Notes under the pieces: generated by a model
Databases searched by the model: none
What the model saw: the letters and a program-made list of their open reading frames with translations, nothing else
Told to the model about the DNA's origin: nothing
Shown here: piece by piece, positions 53,113-62,609 of the stretch
Layout of the letters: the number at the start of each line of letters is the position of its first letter
Position numbering within the stretch: the stretch's first letter is position 1
Source: JBDXHU01 sp039989475
GTDB lineage: Bacteria > Pseudomonadota > Gammaproteobacteria > Pseudomonadales > Halieaceae
DNA length: 64,000 nucleotides
Direction of reading: 5' to 3'
Assembly: GCA_039989475.1 (NCBI GenBank)
Contig: JBDXHU010000010.1
Coordinates: 186,001 to 250,000 of the forward strand
Program-made: the position numbers and the translations under genes

Positions 53113-53307
53113 TCAGTCCTCCCCGGCCATATGGGCTTCGAAAGCCTCGGCATAGTCGGGATGCCAGCGCGACAGCGGCGGCCGGTTCTCGATCACATCG
53201 CCCATGCTCCAGGCGATGCGCTTGCTATCTGTGATCAGGCCGATACCACCGGCGGCACCCGTAATGACCGCCACCTTGTTTTTGGCAATGGCAGGATGTT
53301 GTTCCAT
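53113..53307 (-). pseudogene. Remnant of a short-chain dehydrogenase
   Basis: A 64-codon frame. It begins like a short-chain dehydrogenase, with KNKVAVITGAAGGIGL carrying the cofactor-binding TGxxxGxG motif, then jumps after residue 25 to a tail (ITDSKRIAWSMGDVIENRP and on to HMAGED) that would suit the C-terminal end of such an enzyme. Normal members have about 250 residues and a YxxxK active site, which is missing. The simplest explanation is an in-frame internal deletion of about 190 codons, making it inactive. It could instead be a small expressed protein; no homologue can be checked here. Confidence 0.6.
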
Positions 53308-53360
53308 GCGGGTAGCTTCCTGATCCAGAGAATGCGTATAACTAGGCTAGACCATTGTGG

Positions 53361-53900
53361 TCAGTTTTTCAGGGAGCGCGCGGCAACGTGAACACTGTTG
53401 GAGGCGTCGTTAAACCAGGCCTCGCCGCTTTCAATGGTGCACTGCAAGTCCATGCCCGTGTCGGCCATCGCCGCCAGGGCGGCGGCGCACTCATCCTCGA
53501 CCTGATAAACACTGAGTTTGTCGAAGCGCTGCAGGGCACTGCCATGTTTGTCCCACCAGACCGGTGTGGCCCGGTCGCCGTAGCAGTAAAGAACAACGGC
53601 GTCGGCACGGCCGCAGGCCTTGCGCAGTCGCTCCGGGTCCGGCGTGCCCAGCTCTATCCACAATTCGATATCGCCGGTCAGGCTCTTACGCCAGAGGTCC
53701 GGTTCATCATCGGTGCTGATCCCGCGGCCAAATTCCAGCTGCTCATCCGCGTTGAGGGCAAAAGCCAGCAGGCGCAGCATCATCCGCTCATCGGTCTCCG
53801 AGGGGTGCTGGGCAATCGTCAGGTTAAAGTCACCATAGACTTCGCGGTCCATGTCGGCGATATTGATCCTGGCTTTGCAAATGGTGGATTTCAGCGCCAT
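53361..53900 (-). CDS. yaeQ: YaeQ family protein
   Basis: A 179-residue protein matching YaeQ over its length: DMDREVYGDFNLTIAQHPS, ETDERMMLRLLAFALNA, STDDEPDLWRKSLTGDIELW and KACGRADAVVLY. YaeQ has a PD-(D/E)XK nuclease-like fold and has been linked to suppression of rfaH defects, but its biochemical role is unclear. It is divergent from the serine dehydratase gene and stands alone. Confidence 0.9.
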   Translation of the reverse strand: MALKSTICKARINIADMDREVYGDFNLTIAQHPSETDERMMLRLLAFALNADEQLEFGRGISTDDEPDLWRKSLTGDIELWIELGTPDPERLRKACGRADAVVLYCYGDRATPVWWDKHGSALQRFDKLSVYQVEDECAAALAAMADTGMDLQCTIESGEAWFNDASNSVHVAARSLKN

Positions 53901-53983
53901 GGCGCGGCGTTCCTTTGTACTGCGTTGTGGACCGCAACCATATATGATTTTGCCTCCGATATCTGCCGGTGCAGGAGAACGAT

Positions 53984-55384
<1,401 letters not shown>

Positions 55385-55385
55385 T

Positions 55386-56012
55386 ATGTTAGAGCCCACT
55401 TATCTTGCCGGCATGCTGGCCACGGTCACCTTTTCCGTCACCGGTGTGCTTGCCACCCGCAGCCACCACATGGATGTGTTTGGGATCCTGGTGGTAGGCG
55501 TGGTAACCGCGGTGGGTGGCGGCACCCTGCGCGATATTATTCTCGACGTGCCCGTGTTCTGGGTGGCCGACGCCAATTACCTGGTGGCGGCGGTGGCTGC
55601 GGCCCTGGCGACGTTTATCCTGCGTGACCTGATACAGCGACGCATGCAATGGCTGCTGTACCTGGATGCCTTTGGTGTGGCCCTGTTTGCCGCCCTGGCG
55701 GTGGGCAAAACCCTGGCCCTGGGCCTCGGCGCCTCTCACGCCATTGTCATGGGGGTGATTACCGGTATTGGCGGCGGCATTATCCGCGACCTGCTGACTG
55801 GCCGGCCTACCCTGATCATGTCCCGCGATCTTTATGCCAGCCCGATCCTCTTGGGTGTATGCCTGCAATTGCTGCTACTGCATTTTGCGTTGCTCGATGC
55901 GCAATGGGCGGCCCTGGTAGGTGGGCTGTTTATCTTCTGCACCCGTGCCGCCGCCGTGCGTTTCCACTGGCAGATGCCTGATCTTCTCACCATTCCCAGT
56001 CGCGACAGCTGA
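55386..56012 (+). CDS. TRIC-family (UPF0126/YadS-like) membrane protein
   Basis: A 208-residue protein with seven membrane helices in two tandem UPF0126 repeats. Each repeat has the glycine-rich motif (GVVTAVGGGTLRDIILD near residue 37, GVITGIGGGIIRDLLTGRP near 124). The family includes prokaryotic trimeric intracellular cation channels and some glycine transporters. The ATG is one base past the sdaA stop, so it may be cotranscribed with sdaA and move serine, glycine or a cation. Function not shown. Confidence 0.85.
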   Translation: MLEPTYLAGMLATVTFSVTGVLATRSHHMDVFGILVVGVVTAVGGGTLRDIILDVPVFWVADANYLVAAVAAALATFILRDLIQRRMQWLLYLDAFGVALFAALAVGKTLALGLGASHAIVMGVITGIGGGIIRDLLTGRPTLIMSRDLYASPILLGVCLQLLLLHFALLDAQWAALVGGLFIFCTRAAAVRFHWQMPDLLTIPSRDS

Positions 56013-56113
56013 TTGCAAAAGCCGGCCTGATCTGGCCATTTTGACACTGCCGGTGAAAGCGCTGGACCGCTAGTATTTGCACTAACAGGTAAGCGATAAA
56101 GAGGTATTCGGCC

Positions 56114-57109
56114 ATGAGTAAAGTTCTGGTTACCGGTGGCACCGGTTTCATTGGCAACCACGTGGTGCGGCTCTGTCTTGAGCAGGGCGACCAGGTGCGG
56201 GTGATGGTCATGCCCGGCGAAGACCGCTCGCCCCTGGATGGAATGGATGTCGAGTTCGTCGAAGGCAATTTGCTGGCGCCGGAAACCTTGCTGCCAGCGG
56301 TGCAAGGCGTCGACAAACTTTATCACCTGGCGGCGCTGTTCGCGGTATGGACCAAGGACCCGGACCTGCACTACAAGATCAACGTTGACGGTGCCGGCGC
56401 CATGATGAAAGCCGCTATGGCCGCCGGAGTGGAGAAGGTGGTTTATACCAGCAGTATTGCCGCCATCGGTATCAAGGGTGGCGGTGAACTGGCGGACGAG
56501 GACACCGCGTTTAACTGCTGGCCCTGGGCCAGTGAGTACATTCTTTCAAAATTCATCAGTCACCAGCTGGTCAAGGGCATGGTGGCCGATGGCCTGCCGG
56601 CCACGATGGTCATGCCTGGATTGCCCTTTGGCCCAGGCGATCGCGCCCCGACACCCACCGGAACCATGATTATTGGCACCCTGCAGGGCAAGATGAAGAA
56701 TTACTGGGACGGTGGTGTCTGTCCGGTAGATGTGCGCGATGTGGCCATGGGCCATGTGTTGGCCATGGAGAAGGGCCGTATCGGAGAGTCCTACGTATTG
56801 GCCAACAAGGAAGCCAATATGAGCAACAGGGAATTCCTTACTCTCATAGGGCGAGTCGCAGGCGTTGAAGGGGTTGCCAGCAGGGAGGTCTCAGGGAAAA
56901 CCATGCTGCGGGTATCAAGCTTGATGGAATTCATCTCGAAGATCACCGGCAAGGCACCCATGACCACCTACAAGAACACCCTTTTCGCCCTGCAGCACTG
57001 CTACGTCGACCCGAGCAAGGCGATCAATGAACTGGGCCTGCCGCAAACCCCCATCGAAACCGCCGTCGCCGATTCCATCGCCTGGTTCCGCGCCAACGGC
57101 TACGCCTAA
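56114..57109 (+). CDS. NAD(P)-dependent epimerase/dehydratase family protein
   Basis: A 331-residue extended short-chain dehydrogenase. The cofactor motif VTGGTGFIGNHVVRL (residues 6-20), DKLYHLAALFAVW, VYTSSIAAIG and the catalytic YxxxK in SEYILSKFIS are all present. It resembles dihydroflavonol-4-reductase/HpnA-like enzymes, but no hopanoid genes are near and the substrate is unknown. It ends just before the repeat array. Confidence 0.83.
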   Translation: MSKVLVTGGTGFIGNHVVRLCLEQGDQVRVMVMPGEDRSPLDGMDVEFVEGNLLAPETLLPAVQGVDKLYHLAALFAVWTKDPDLHYKINVDGAGAMMKAAMAAGVEKVVYTSSIAAIGIKGGGELADEDTAFNCWPWASEYILSKFISHQLVKGMVADGLPATMVMPGLPFGPGDRAPTPTGTMIIGTLQGKMKNYWDGGVCPVDVRDVAMGHVLAMEKGRIGESYVLANKEANMSNREFLTLIGRVAGVEGVASREVSGKTMLRVSSLMEFISKITGKAPMTTYKNTLFALQHCYVDPSKAINELGLPQTPIETAVADSIAWFRANGYA

Positions 57110-57138
57110 CCCCAGCCTGCGCGGCCCGCTCCCACCCC

Positions 57139-57234
57139 AATGGGGTCGGAGGTAAATGGGGTCAGACCCCAATGGGGTCGGAGGTGAATGGGGTCGGAGG
57201 TAAATGGGGTCGGAGGTGAATGGGGTCAGACGTC
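57139..57234. repeat. Six tandem 16-bp units (AATGGGGTCGGAGGTR / AATGGGGTCAGACSYC)
   Basis: Exactly six 16-base units in head-to-tail order: four AATGGGGTCGGAGGT(A/G) units, one AATGGGGTCAGACCCC and one AATGGGGTCAGACGTC. Junctions of the two unit types form GGGGTCAGACCCC palindromes. A 28-base stretch (57158-57185) recurs with one change at 3654-3681 on the other strand. The array lies between two convergent genes and may help end transcription; it resembles REP-like intergenic repeats. Confidence 0.9.
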
Positions 57235-57272
57235 AGCTGGGGCTGGGCGTAAATGGTGAAAAACGCGGTGTT

Positions 57273-57686
57273 CTAGCGGGTGGTGAGGCCGGGGTCCTTG
57301 GCCACACCTTTCTCGATGCCTTCGGCGTAGTTGATGCGCAGGGCGAAGTCCCGCTTCTCGCCCATGTAGAGAATAATGCCGCTGCGGCCGGTATCGAGAT
57401 CATTGATGACGGTGTAGTCCAGCACCGGCATTTCTACCTCTGGCTTCTCATCCCGCTGGCCGACCACGAGCACCTCCTCGATGGGCTTGTCCACCTTGGG
57501 CACCGAGATTTCCACCTTGTATTTCCCGGTTTTGGGGTCCCGGGTGACTTTCTCAACCCGTGTGTCGGTTTCCTCGTGAATCCAACCGGCCTCGGGCGAC
57601 ATCCAGCGTGGCTGGCTTTGTTCCGACAGGGAGGCGTTACTCATCCCCATGCTTAAGCCTAGTGCTAACAGTGCAAGCTTGTTCAT
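57273..57686 (-). CDS. Small secreted protein of unknown function
   Basis: A 137-residue protein with a signal peptide (MNKLALLALGLSMGMSNAS). The mature part is acidic and mixed, with VEKVTRDPKTGKYKVEIS, IEEVLVVGQRDEKPEVEMPV and LDTGRSGIILYMGEKRDFALR. The phrase EEVLVVGQR resembles the EEVVVTG stretch at the start of TonB-dependent receptors, seen again in the receptor across the intergenic region. No family is recognised. The ATG at 57686 has GGGAGA upstream. It is divergent from the receptor gene. Confidence 0.7.
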   Translation of the reverse strand: MNKLALLALGLSMGMSNASLSEQSQPRWMSPEAGWIHEETDTRVEKVTRDPKTGKYKVEISVPKVDKPIEEVLVVGQRDEKPEVEMPVLDYTVINDLDTGRSGIILYMGEKRDFALRINYAEGIEKGVAKDPGLTTR

Positions 57687-57810
57687 CAATACATCTCCCT
57701 ACATCTTTATTGATAATAGGGCTTCCAGGCCCCAGTGCCAAACCGGGCTTTAGCTAACGCCGCTTATCTACTAGAATCTTCTTCCCCGATGTGCGGTATG
57801 AGCCCCCAAA

Positions 57811-59898
57811 ATGCAAAAGAAATGTTTACGATCCGGCATAGTCTCACTCTTCCCACTGCTCCTGGTGAGTACCAATTCCCTGGCCGGCCACATCGAAGAG
57901 GTTGTCGTTAGAGGCAGCTACGAGACGCGCACCATCGAGGTTGCCGAGGCGATGGTTATTTCATCAGATGCCGCGCAATTGCTGAAAAAAGCCCCCGGTG
58001 CCAATGTGAACAGTAATGGGCCGCTGACAGGTATCCCGCAGTATCGCGGCATGTTCGGCCCCCGCATTGGCGTACAGTTGGACGGCACCCAACTGGCACC
58101 AGCGGGCCCCAACTGGATGGATCCGCCCCTGTCCTATGCCGCCGCCGCTCAGCTGGAGTCCTTGCAGCTGTACCGCGGTATTGCGCCAGTCAGCGTGGTG
58201 CAGGAGTCTATCGGTGGAGCCATTAATGCGGTCACGGCGCAGAAGAACTTCACCGACACTCGCGATTTCGACCTGAGCGGTCACCTGTTGGCAACCGGTC
58301 AGACGGTGAATGATGGCAGCCAGGTTGGTGCCACGGTCTTTGCCACCAATAGCTCCCATCGGCTGCGCCTGGCGGCAATGCTTGAGCAGGGAGATGATGC
58401 TGAATTTCCCGATGGGGACATACAGCCCAGCGAGTATGAACGCAGTCGCTATGACCTGGCCTATGGCTATCGCCTGGGCAGGCAGAGCTTTGATGTGAGC
58501 TTTACGCGCAGCGAGACGGATGAGACGGGTACCGTCTCCCTGCCCATGGATATCGATTACATCAATGGCGACCTGTTCAGTGCCGGTTACCGTCTTGATG
58601 GCGACGATTGGAAGCTGCAGGCAAAGCTGTTCTATAGCGATCTTGGTCACGGGATGACCAACTACCACCTGCGCACCCCGCCCATGGCAGCGTCGATGTG
58701 GCGGCGCAATATAACCGACTCCGAAAACCTCGGTTTCAAGCTGAGCCTGAATCTCACGGACAGCAGCGGCAGCTGGACACTGGGCGCCGATGGTCTCGAC
58801 TCCAGTCACAACTCTGACATCAATAATCCGCAGAACCCGATGTTCTTCGTGGTTAATTTCAATGATGCACAGCGCCAGGTCCTGGGCCTGTTCGCCGAGC
58901 GTCAGCAGGAAATTACCGGTGGCTTCAAGGCCGAGCTGGGTCTGCGCTATAACCGGGTCACGGCCGATGCCGATACGGTCGACGGCACTCCTGCCATGAT
59001 GATGCCTCCGGCCATGGCCCTGCGTGATGCCTTCAACAGCGCTGACCGCAGCCAGACGGATAGCAATATCGATGCGGTCGCCAAGCTCTGGTGGGAGGCC
59101 ACTGATGAGCTTCGCCTGTACGCGGGCCTGGCCCGCAAGACTCGCTCACCGGCCTACCAGGAACGCTATCTGTGGTTGCCGTTGCAGGCAACCGGTGGTC
59201 TTGGCGATGGTTATACCTACACGGGCAATATAGAACTGGACCCGGAAGTGGCCTACGAGATTGAGCTGGGATTTGACCTGGAGCGAAACGGCCTCAGTGT
59301 TTCACCGCGGCTGTTTTATCGTGACGTGGAAGACTATATCCAGGGTACGCCGAGCTCGCTGATGCCGGCGCAGATGATGGTGGCGATGCTCAATGCCAAC
59401 AACGGCAGCAATAATCCGGCACCGCTGCAATTCAACAATGTTGATGCAAAGCTGTGGGGCTTCGATATGGACTGGCGTTACCGCTTCGATGACCAGTGGG
59501 CCCTGCGCGGTCTGGTTAATTACGTACGCGGTGAGCGCGATGATATCGATGACGACCTGTACAGGATTGCACCGCTGAATAGCACGCTAGCCATTGATTA
59601 CAGCGCGAGCAGCTGGGGTGCCAGCCTGGAAGCCGTTTTCTACGATGACCAGGACAAAGTCAGTGAGACCAACGGCGAGCTGCCGACGGACAACTACCAG
59701 CTGTTAAATCTGAGCACATGGTGGCAGCTGCGGCAGAATCTGCGGCTGGCTGCTGGCATTGATAACTTGCTGGATGAGAGCTATGAGGATCACCTGGCAG
59801 GCAGGAACCGGGTGCGTGGCAATCCCGACCTGGCAAGCGGCGCAAGAATTCCTGGCTACGGCATCAATGGTTTCCTGCGCGTGGATTACAGCTTCTAA
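57811..59898 (+). CDS. TonB-dependent receptor with Met-rich loops
   Basis: A 695-residue outer-membrane receptor with a signal peptide, a TonB-box-like segment (IEEVVVRGS), a plug domain to about residue 150 and a 22-strand barrel ending in the terminal aromatic RVDYSF. The plug motif QYRGMFGPRIGVQLDG and nearby NWMDPPLSY recall copper receptors such as OprC and NosA. Several loops hold Met clusters (RTPPMAASMW, PAMMMPPAMAL, LMPAQMMVAML). Copper or a copper complex is therefore a reasonable guess; siderophore or another ligand remains possible. No clear Fur box is seen upstream. Confidence 0.85.
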   Translation: MQKKCLRSGIVSLFPLLLVSTNSLAGHIEEVVVRGSYETRTIEVAEAMVISSDAAQLLKKAPGANVNSNGPLTGIPQYRGMFGPRIGVQLDGTQLAPAGPNWMDPPLSYAAAAQLESLQLYRGIAPVSVVQESIGGAINAVTAQKNFTDTRDFDLSGHLLATGQTVNDGSQVGATVFATNSSHRLRLAAMLEQGDDAEFPDGDIQPSEYERSRYDLAYGYRLGRQSFDVSFTRSETDETGTVSLPMDIDYINGDLFSAGYRLDGDDWKLQAKLFYSDLGHGMTNYHLRTPPMAASMWRRNITDSENLGFKLSLNLTDSSGSWTLGADGLDSSHNSDINNPQNPMFFVVNFNDAQRQVLGLFAERQQEITGGFKAELGLRYNRVTADADTVDGTPAMMMPPAMALRDAFNSADRSQTDSNIDAVAKLWWEATDELRLYAGLARKTRSPAYQERYLWLPLQATGGLGDGYTYTGNIELDPEVAYEIELGFDLERNGLSVSPRLFYRDVEDYIQGTPSSLMPAQMMVAMLNANNGSNNPAPLQFNNVDAKLWGFDMDWRYRFDDQWALRGLVNYVRGERDDIDDDLYRIAPLNSTLAIDYSASSWGASLEAVFYDDQDKVSETNGELPTDNYQLLNLSTWWQLRQNLRLAAGIDNLLDESYEDHLAGRNRVRGNPDLASGARIPGYGINGFLRVDYSF

Positions 59899-59906
59899 GG
59901 CGCTGA

Positions 59907-60506
59907 TCAGTTGAGGGTTACGGCCTGCAGATCCTCGGTGAGGGCGTCACGCACGGTCGCTTCAAGCTCAACAGCCTCAATGGGCAGCGCCGGGTGGTCA
60001 ACGCCGACGCTGATAGCAGCGCCGGCCCTGGCTGCGGCGATCATGACACGGTCCAGTTCGTAGCGCATGAAATGTACCGATGATGTCTTGTCGGCGGTGC
60101 TGCGCTCCAGGTCTTCATCGGCGATCGGGTAAACCCGGTCACAACCTTCCACTTGCATCCACACCTTGTCCTCCACGCCGATCAGCTCCGCCAGGCGCAG
60201 GGCGCGCTCGGCGGGATCATCGTATTCCAGCATGAAGGTAGCCTTCCAGTTGCTGCCATCGGGAATCAGCGGGTTGTAGGCTTCCAGCTCTTCGTTGATA
60301 CCCTCGGCTTCAAACACCTTCTCGATACGCAGCATTTCCTGTATCTGGTACTTGATGGTCAGCGCGTCTTCAAAGTAGAGCCGCGCATGCTCACCCAGGG
60401 AAACCTGGCGCTTCTTCTTGTGCTCCATCACCCTGGCGCGAAAACCTGGTCGCTCCAGCGAATATTCTTCCAGTGACCAAAGATCACTACGTGACAGTTG
60501 TGTCAT
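59907..60506 (-). CDS. DUF3501 family protein
   Basis: A 199-residue protein whose start matches the DUF3501 family (SRSDLWSLEEYSLERPGFRAR, then HARLYFEDALTIKYQIQEMLRIE). The family regularly sits next to an HdrD-like Fe-S protein and a rubrerythrin, as here, so it probably belongs to the same redox module, though its activity is unknown. It lies 37 bases downstream of the Fe-S gene on the same strand. Confidence 0.85.
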   Translation of the reverse strand: MTQLSRSDLWSLEEYSLERPGFRARVMEHKKKRQVSLGEHARLYFEDALTIKYQIQEMLRIEKVFEAEGINEELEAYNPLIPDGSNWKATFMLEYDDPAERALRLAELIGVEDKVWMQVEGCDRVYPIADEDLERSTADKTSSVHFMRYELDRVMIAAARAGAAISVGVDHPALPIEAVELEATVRDALTEDLQAVTLN

Positions 60507-60543
60507 TTCTATACCTCTTGCTAGTGTGGGAGCTGCGCTCCCG

Positions 60544-61872
60544 CTACAGGCCGTAGGCCATGCGTAGCAGTGTCATGGGATGTTCGGGTTTTTCAACTTT
60601 CTCTGACAGATTGGCGATATGCTCAGCGGCCATGGGGCAGTCGCTGGCAAAGTGGTCGGGTTCCTGCTGATCCACCTTGCGCACAATCGGGCGGGCAATC
60701 TTGAGCGACTTGGCGCGGGTTTCTTTCTTCACCGCGTAAGTGCCGTCATGCCCGGAGCAGCGCTCCTGGGCGGTAACCTCGGTGTCCGGTACCAGGTTGA
60801 GAACATCACGGGTCTTTAATCCAATATTCTGCACCCGCAGGTGGCAGGCTACCTGGTAGGCGATGTCCCCCAGCGCGTTTGGAAACTCGGTATTCAAGCC
60901 GCCTTCCTTGTGCCGCAGCCACAGGTACTCAAAGGGGTCGAAGAACGCGGCCTGTACCTTCTTTACATCCTCGTCATCCGGGTAGAGCAGTGGTAATTCC
61001 TGCTTGTACATCAGTACGCAGGATGGCACCGGCGCGATCAGGTCGTAGCCCTGGTCTACCAGCGCCGCCAGCACCGGAATATTGGCCTCTTTAAGTTCAT
61101 TAACCGTATCGAGATCACCCAGGTCCAGCTTGGGCATACCGCAGCATTTTTCCTTGGGTACCAGGTCGATGGCGATGCCGTTGTGCTGGAACACTTTCAT
61201 GAAGTCTTCGCCAATATGCGGCGTGTTGTAGTTGCCATAGCAGGTGGCATATAGCGCTACCTTGCCAGTAGTGCCGTTCAATGGGCGCGACTCCATGGCC
61301 TGCACCATGGGCGCCACCCGCTTGCGCAGGGTGTTGCTGTGGTACTGGGGTAGCGGTGCTTCATGGTGCACACCAAAGGCCTTTTCAAAGCCCTTGCGGA
61401 ACACACCGTTGTTGTTAAGCGCGTTGACTGTGACGTCGACCAGCGGGATGGTTGCCAGCTTGCCGACACCATCGGTGTTGGTCATAACGCGATCGCGCAG
61501 GGGGGCGCTTTCCTCTTTGAAGCGCAGGGCTTTGGCCCGCAGCATTAAGTGTGGAAAATCCACGTTCCACTCATGGGGCGGCACGTAGGGGCATTTGGTC
61601 ATATAGCAGAGGTCGCAAAGGTAGCACTGGTCAACTACCTTGATGAAATCAGCCTTGTCGACACCGTCGACCTCCATGGTCTCCGATTCATCGACCAGGT
61701 CAAACAGGGTGGGGAAGGAGTCACACAGGCTGACGCAACGGCGGCAGCCGTGGCAAATATCATAGACCCGCTCCAATTCCTGGTTGAGGTCATCCTTGTC
61801 CCAGAACTTTTCGGTTTTCCACTCAACCGGGTGGCGAGTGGGTGCTTCCAGGCTTCCTTCACGAACGGCCAT
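60544..61872 (-). CDS. HdrD/GlpC-like iron-sulfur protein
   Basis: A 442-residue protein with two 4Fe-4S motifs (CHGCRRCVSLC and CYLCDLCYMTKCP, about residues 40-105) and two CCG-like domains (KEKCCGMPK, PSCVLMYK; later CHLR and ERCSGHDG). It resembles the heterodisulfide reductase D/GlpC group and would carry electrons. ATG 61872 is preferred over 61881 because the AGGA lies at a proper distance. The likely partners are the rubrerythrin upstream and the DUF3501 protein downstream. Confidence 0.85.
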   Translation of the reverse strand: MAVREGSLEAPTRHPVEWKTEKFWDKDDLNQELERVYDICHGCRRCVSLCDSFPTLFDLVDESETMEVDGVDKADFIKVVDQCYLCDLCYMTKCPYVPPHEWNVDFPHLMLRAKALRFKEESAPLRDRVMTNTDGVGKLATIPLVDVTVNALNNNGVFRKGFEKAFGVHHEAPLPQYHSNTLRKRVAPMVQAMESRPLNGTTGKVALYATCYGNYNTPHIGEDFMKVFQHNGIAIDLVPKEKCCGMPKLDLGDLDTVNELKEANIPVLAALVDQGYDLIAPVPSCVLMYKQELPLLYPDDEDVKKVQAAFFDPFEYLWLRHKEGGLNTEFPNALGDIAYQVACHLRVQNIGLKTRDVLNLVPDTEVTAQERCSGHDGTYAVKKETRAKSLKIARPIVRKVDQQEPDHFASDCPMAAEHIANLSEKVEKPEHPMTLLRMAYGL

Positions 61873-61940
61873 GTTGAGCATCCTGTCTGCGGTAGTGTGC
61901 GTGCCGGCCTGAGCTCAGCTCAAGCAGGAGAAAAAGGGGG

Positions 61941-61973
61941 AAAAGGCAGCCGGGCCTAAAGCGGCCGGCTGCC
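61941..61973 (-). terminator. Terminator between the rubrerythrin and Fe-S genes
   Basis: On the minus strand GGCAGCCGGCC and GGCCCGGCTGCC form a stem with one bulge and a six-base loop, followed by TTTTCCCCCTTTTT. This looks like an intrinsic terminator right after the rubrerythrin stop. It would limit read-through into the Fe-S gene. Confidence 0.7.
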
Positions 61974-61982
61974 TGTCGCGCT

Positions 61983-62402
61983 TTAGTCGTCCAGCTGATC
62001 CAGGGCCTTTTGGAAGCGGTTGGCGTGGCTGCGCTCAGCCTTGGCCAGGGTTTCCATCCAGTCTGCGATCTCGTCGAAGCCTTCGTCGCGGGCTGTCTTG
62101 GCCATACCGGGGTACATATCGGTGTACTCGTGGGTCTCACCGGCGATCGCTGCCTTGAGGTTGTCGGCCGTACCGCCGATGGGCAGGCCTGTGGCGGGGT
62201 CACCCACTTCTTCCAGGTACTCCAGGTGGCCGTGTGCGTGGCCCGTCTCACCTTCGGCGGTGGAACGGAATACAGCAGCTACGTCGTTGTAGCCCTCTAC
62301 GTCTGCCTTGGCGGCGAAGTACAGGTAACGGCGGTTGGCCTGGGATTCGCCCGCAAATGCGGCTTTGAGATTTTCTTCGGTTTGGCTACCTTTCAAAGAC
62401 AT
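61983..62402 (-). CDS. Rubrerythrin
   Basis: A 139-residue four-helix diiron protein without a C-terminal rubredoxin domain. Helices carry GESQANRRYLYFA, ExxH in EGETGHAHGHLEYL, ETHEYTDMY and the last ExxH in KAERSHANRF. It should reduce hydrogen peroxide. ATG 62402 has an AGGAG Shine-Dalgarno sequence; the frame opens at 62453. It is divergent from oxyR and precedes an HdrD-like Fe-S protein and a DUF3501 protein on the same strand, which may supply electrons. Confidence 0.93.
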   Translation of the reverse strand: MSLKGSQTEENLKAAFAGESQANRRYLYFAAKADVEGYNDVAAVFRSTAEGETGHAHGHLEYLEEVGDPATGLPIGGTADNLKAAIAGETHEYTDMYPGMAKTARDEGFDEIADWMETLAKAERSHANRFQKALDQLDD

Positions 62403-62549
62403 CGTGGTCTCCTGTTTATTTGTATCAGTCACATGTGAGGCGCAATGCGACACTGTTGCCAGTGGGCCTTGCCGCCAGCCAGTTAAGCTCAGGCTAGTTA
62501 TAGATTAGCCACAAAATACGTATCTGCATAATTAATTATTTATGAATGC

Positions 62550-62577
62550 TTGATCGATTTTATCGATGGTCTATTAT
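62550..62577 (+). promoter_or_regulatory. oxyR promoter with an OxyR-like dyad
   Basis: TTGATC (62550-62555), a 16-base spacer, then TATTAT (62572-62577), 33 bases upstream of the oxyR start. Between the two hexamers lies ATCG-N7-CGAT (62553-62567), which has the same geometry as the ATAG-N7-CTAT OxyR element with one symmetric base change. Its position suits autorepression. A second dyad at the usual distance is not seen. Confidence 0.45.
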
Positions 62578-62609
62578 TCGGGCAGACCTGCCGGCAGAGA
62601 GCCCCAACC

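Noticed and set aside
57690..57810. Fur box upstream of the TonB-dependent receptor
   Set aside because: TTGATAATA-like fragments are present but no half of a proper 19-base Fur box could be aligned, so iron control is not claimed.
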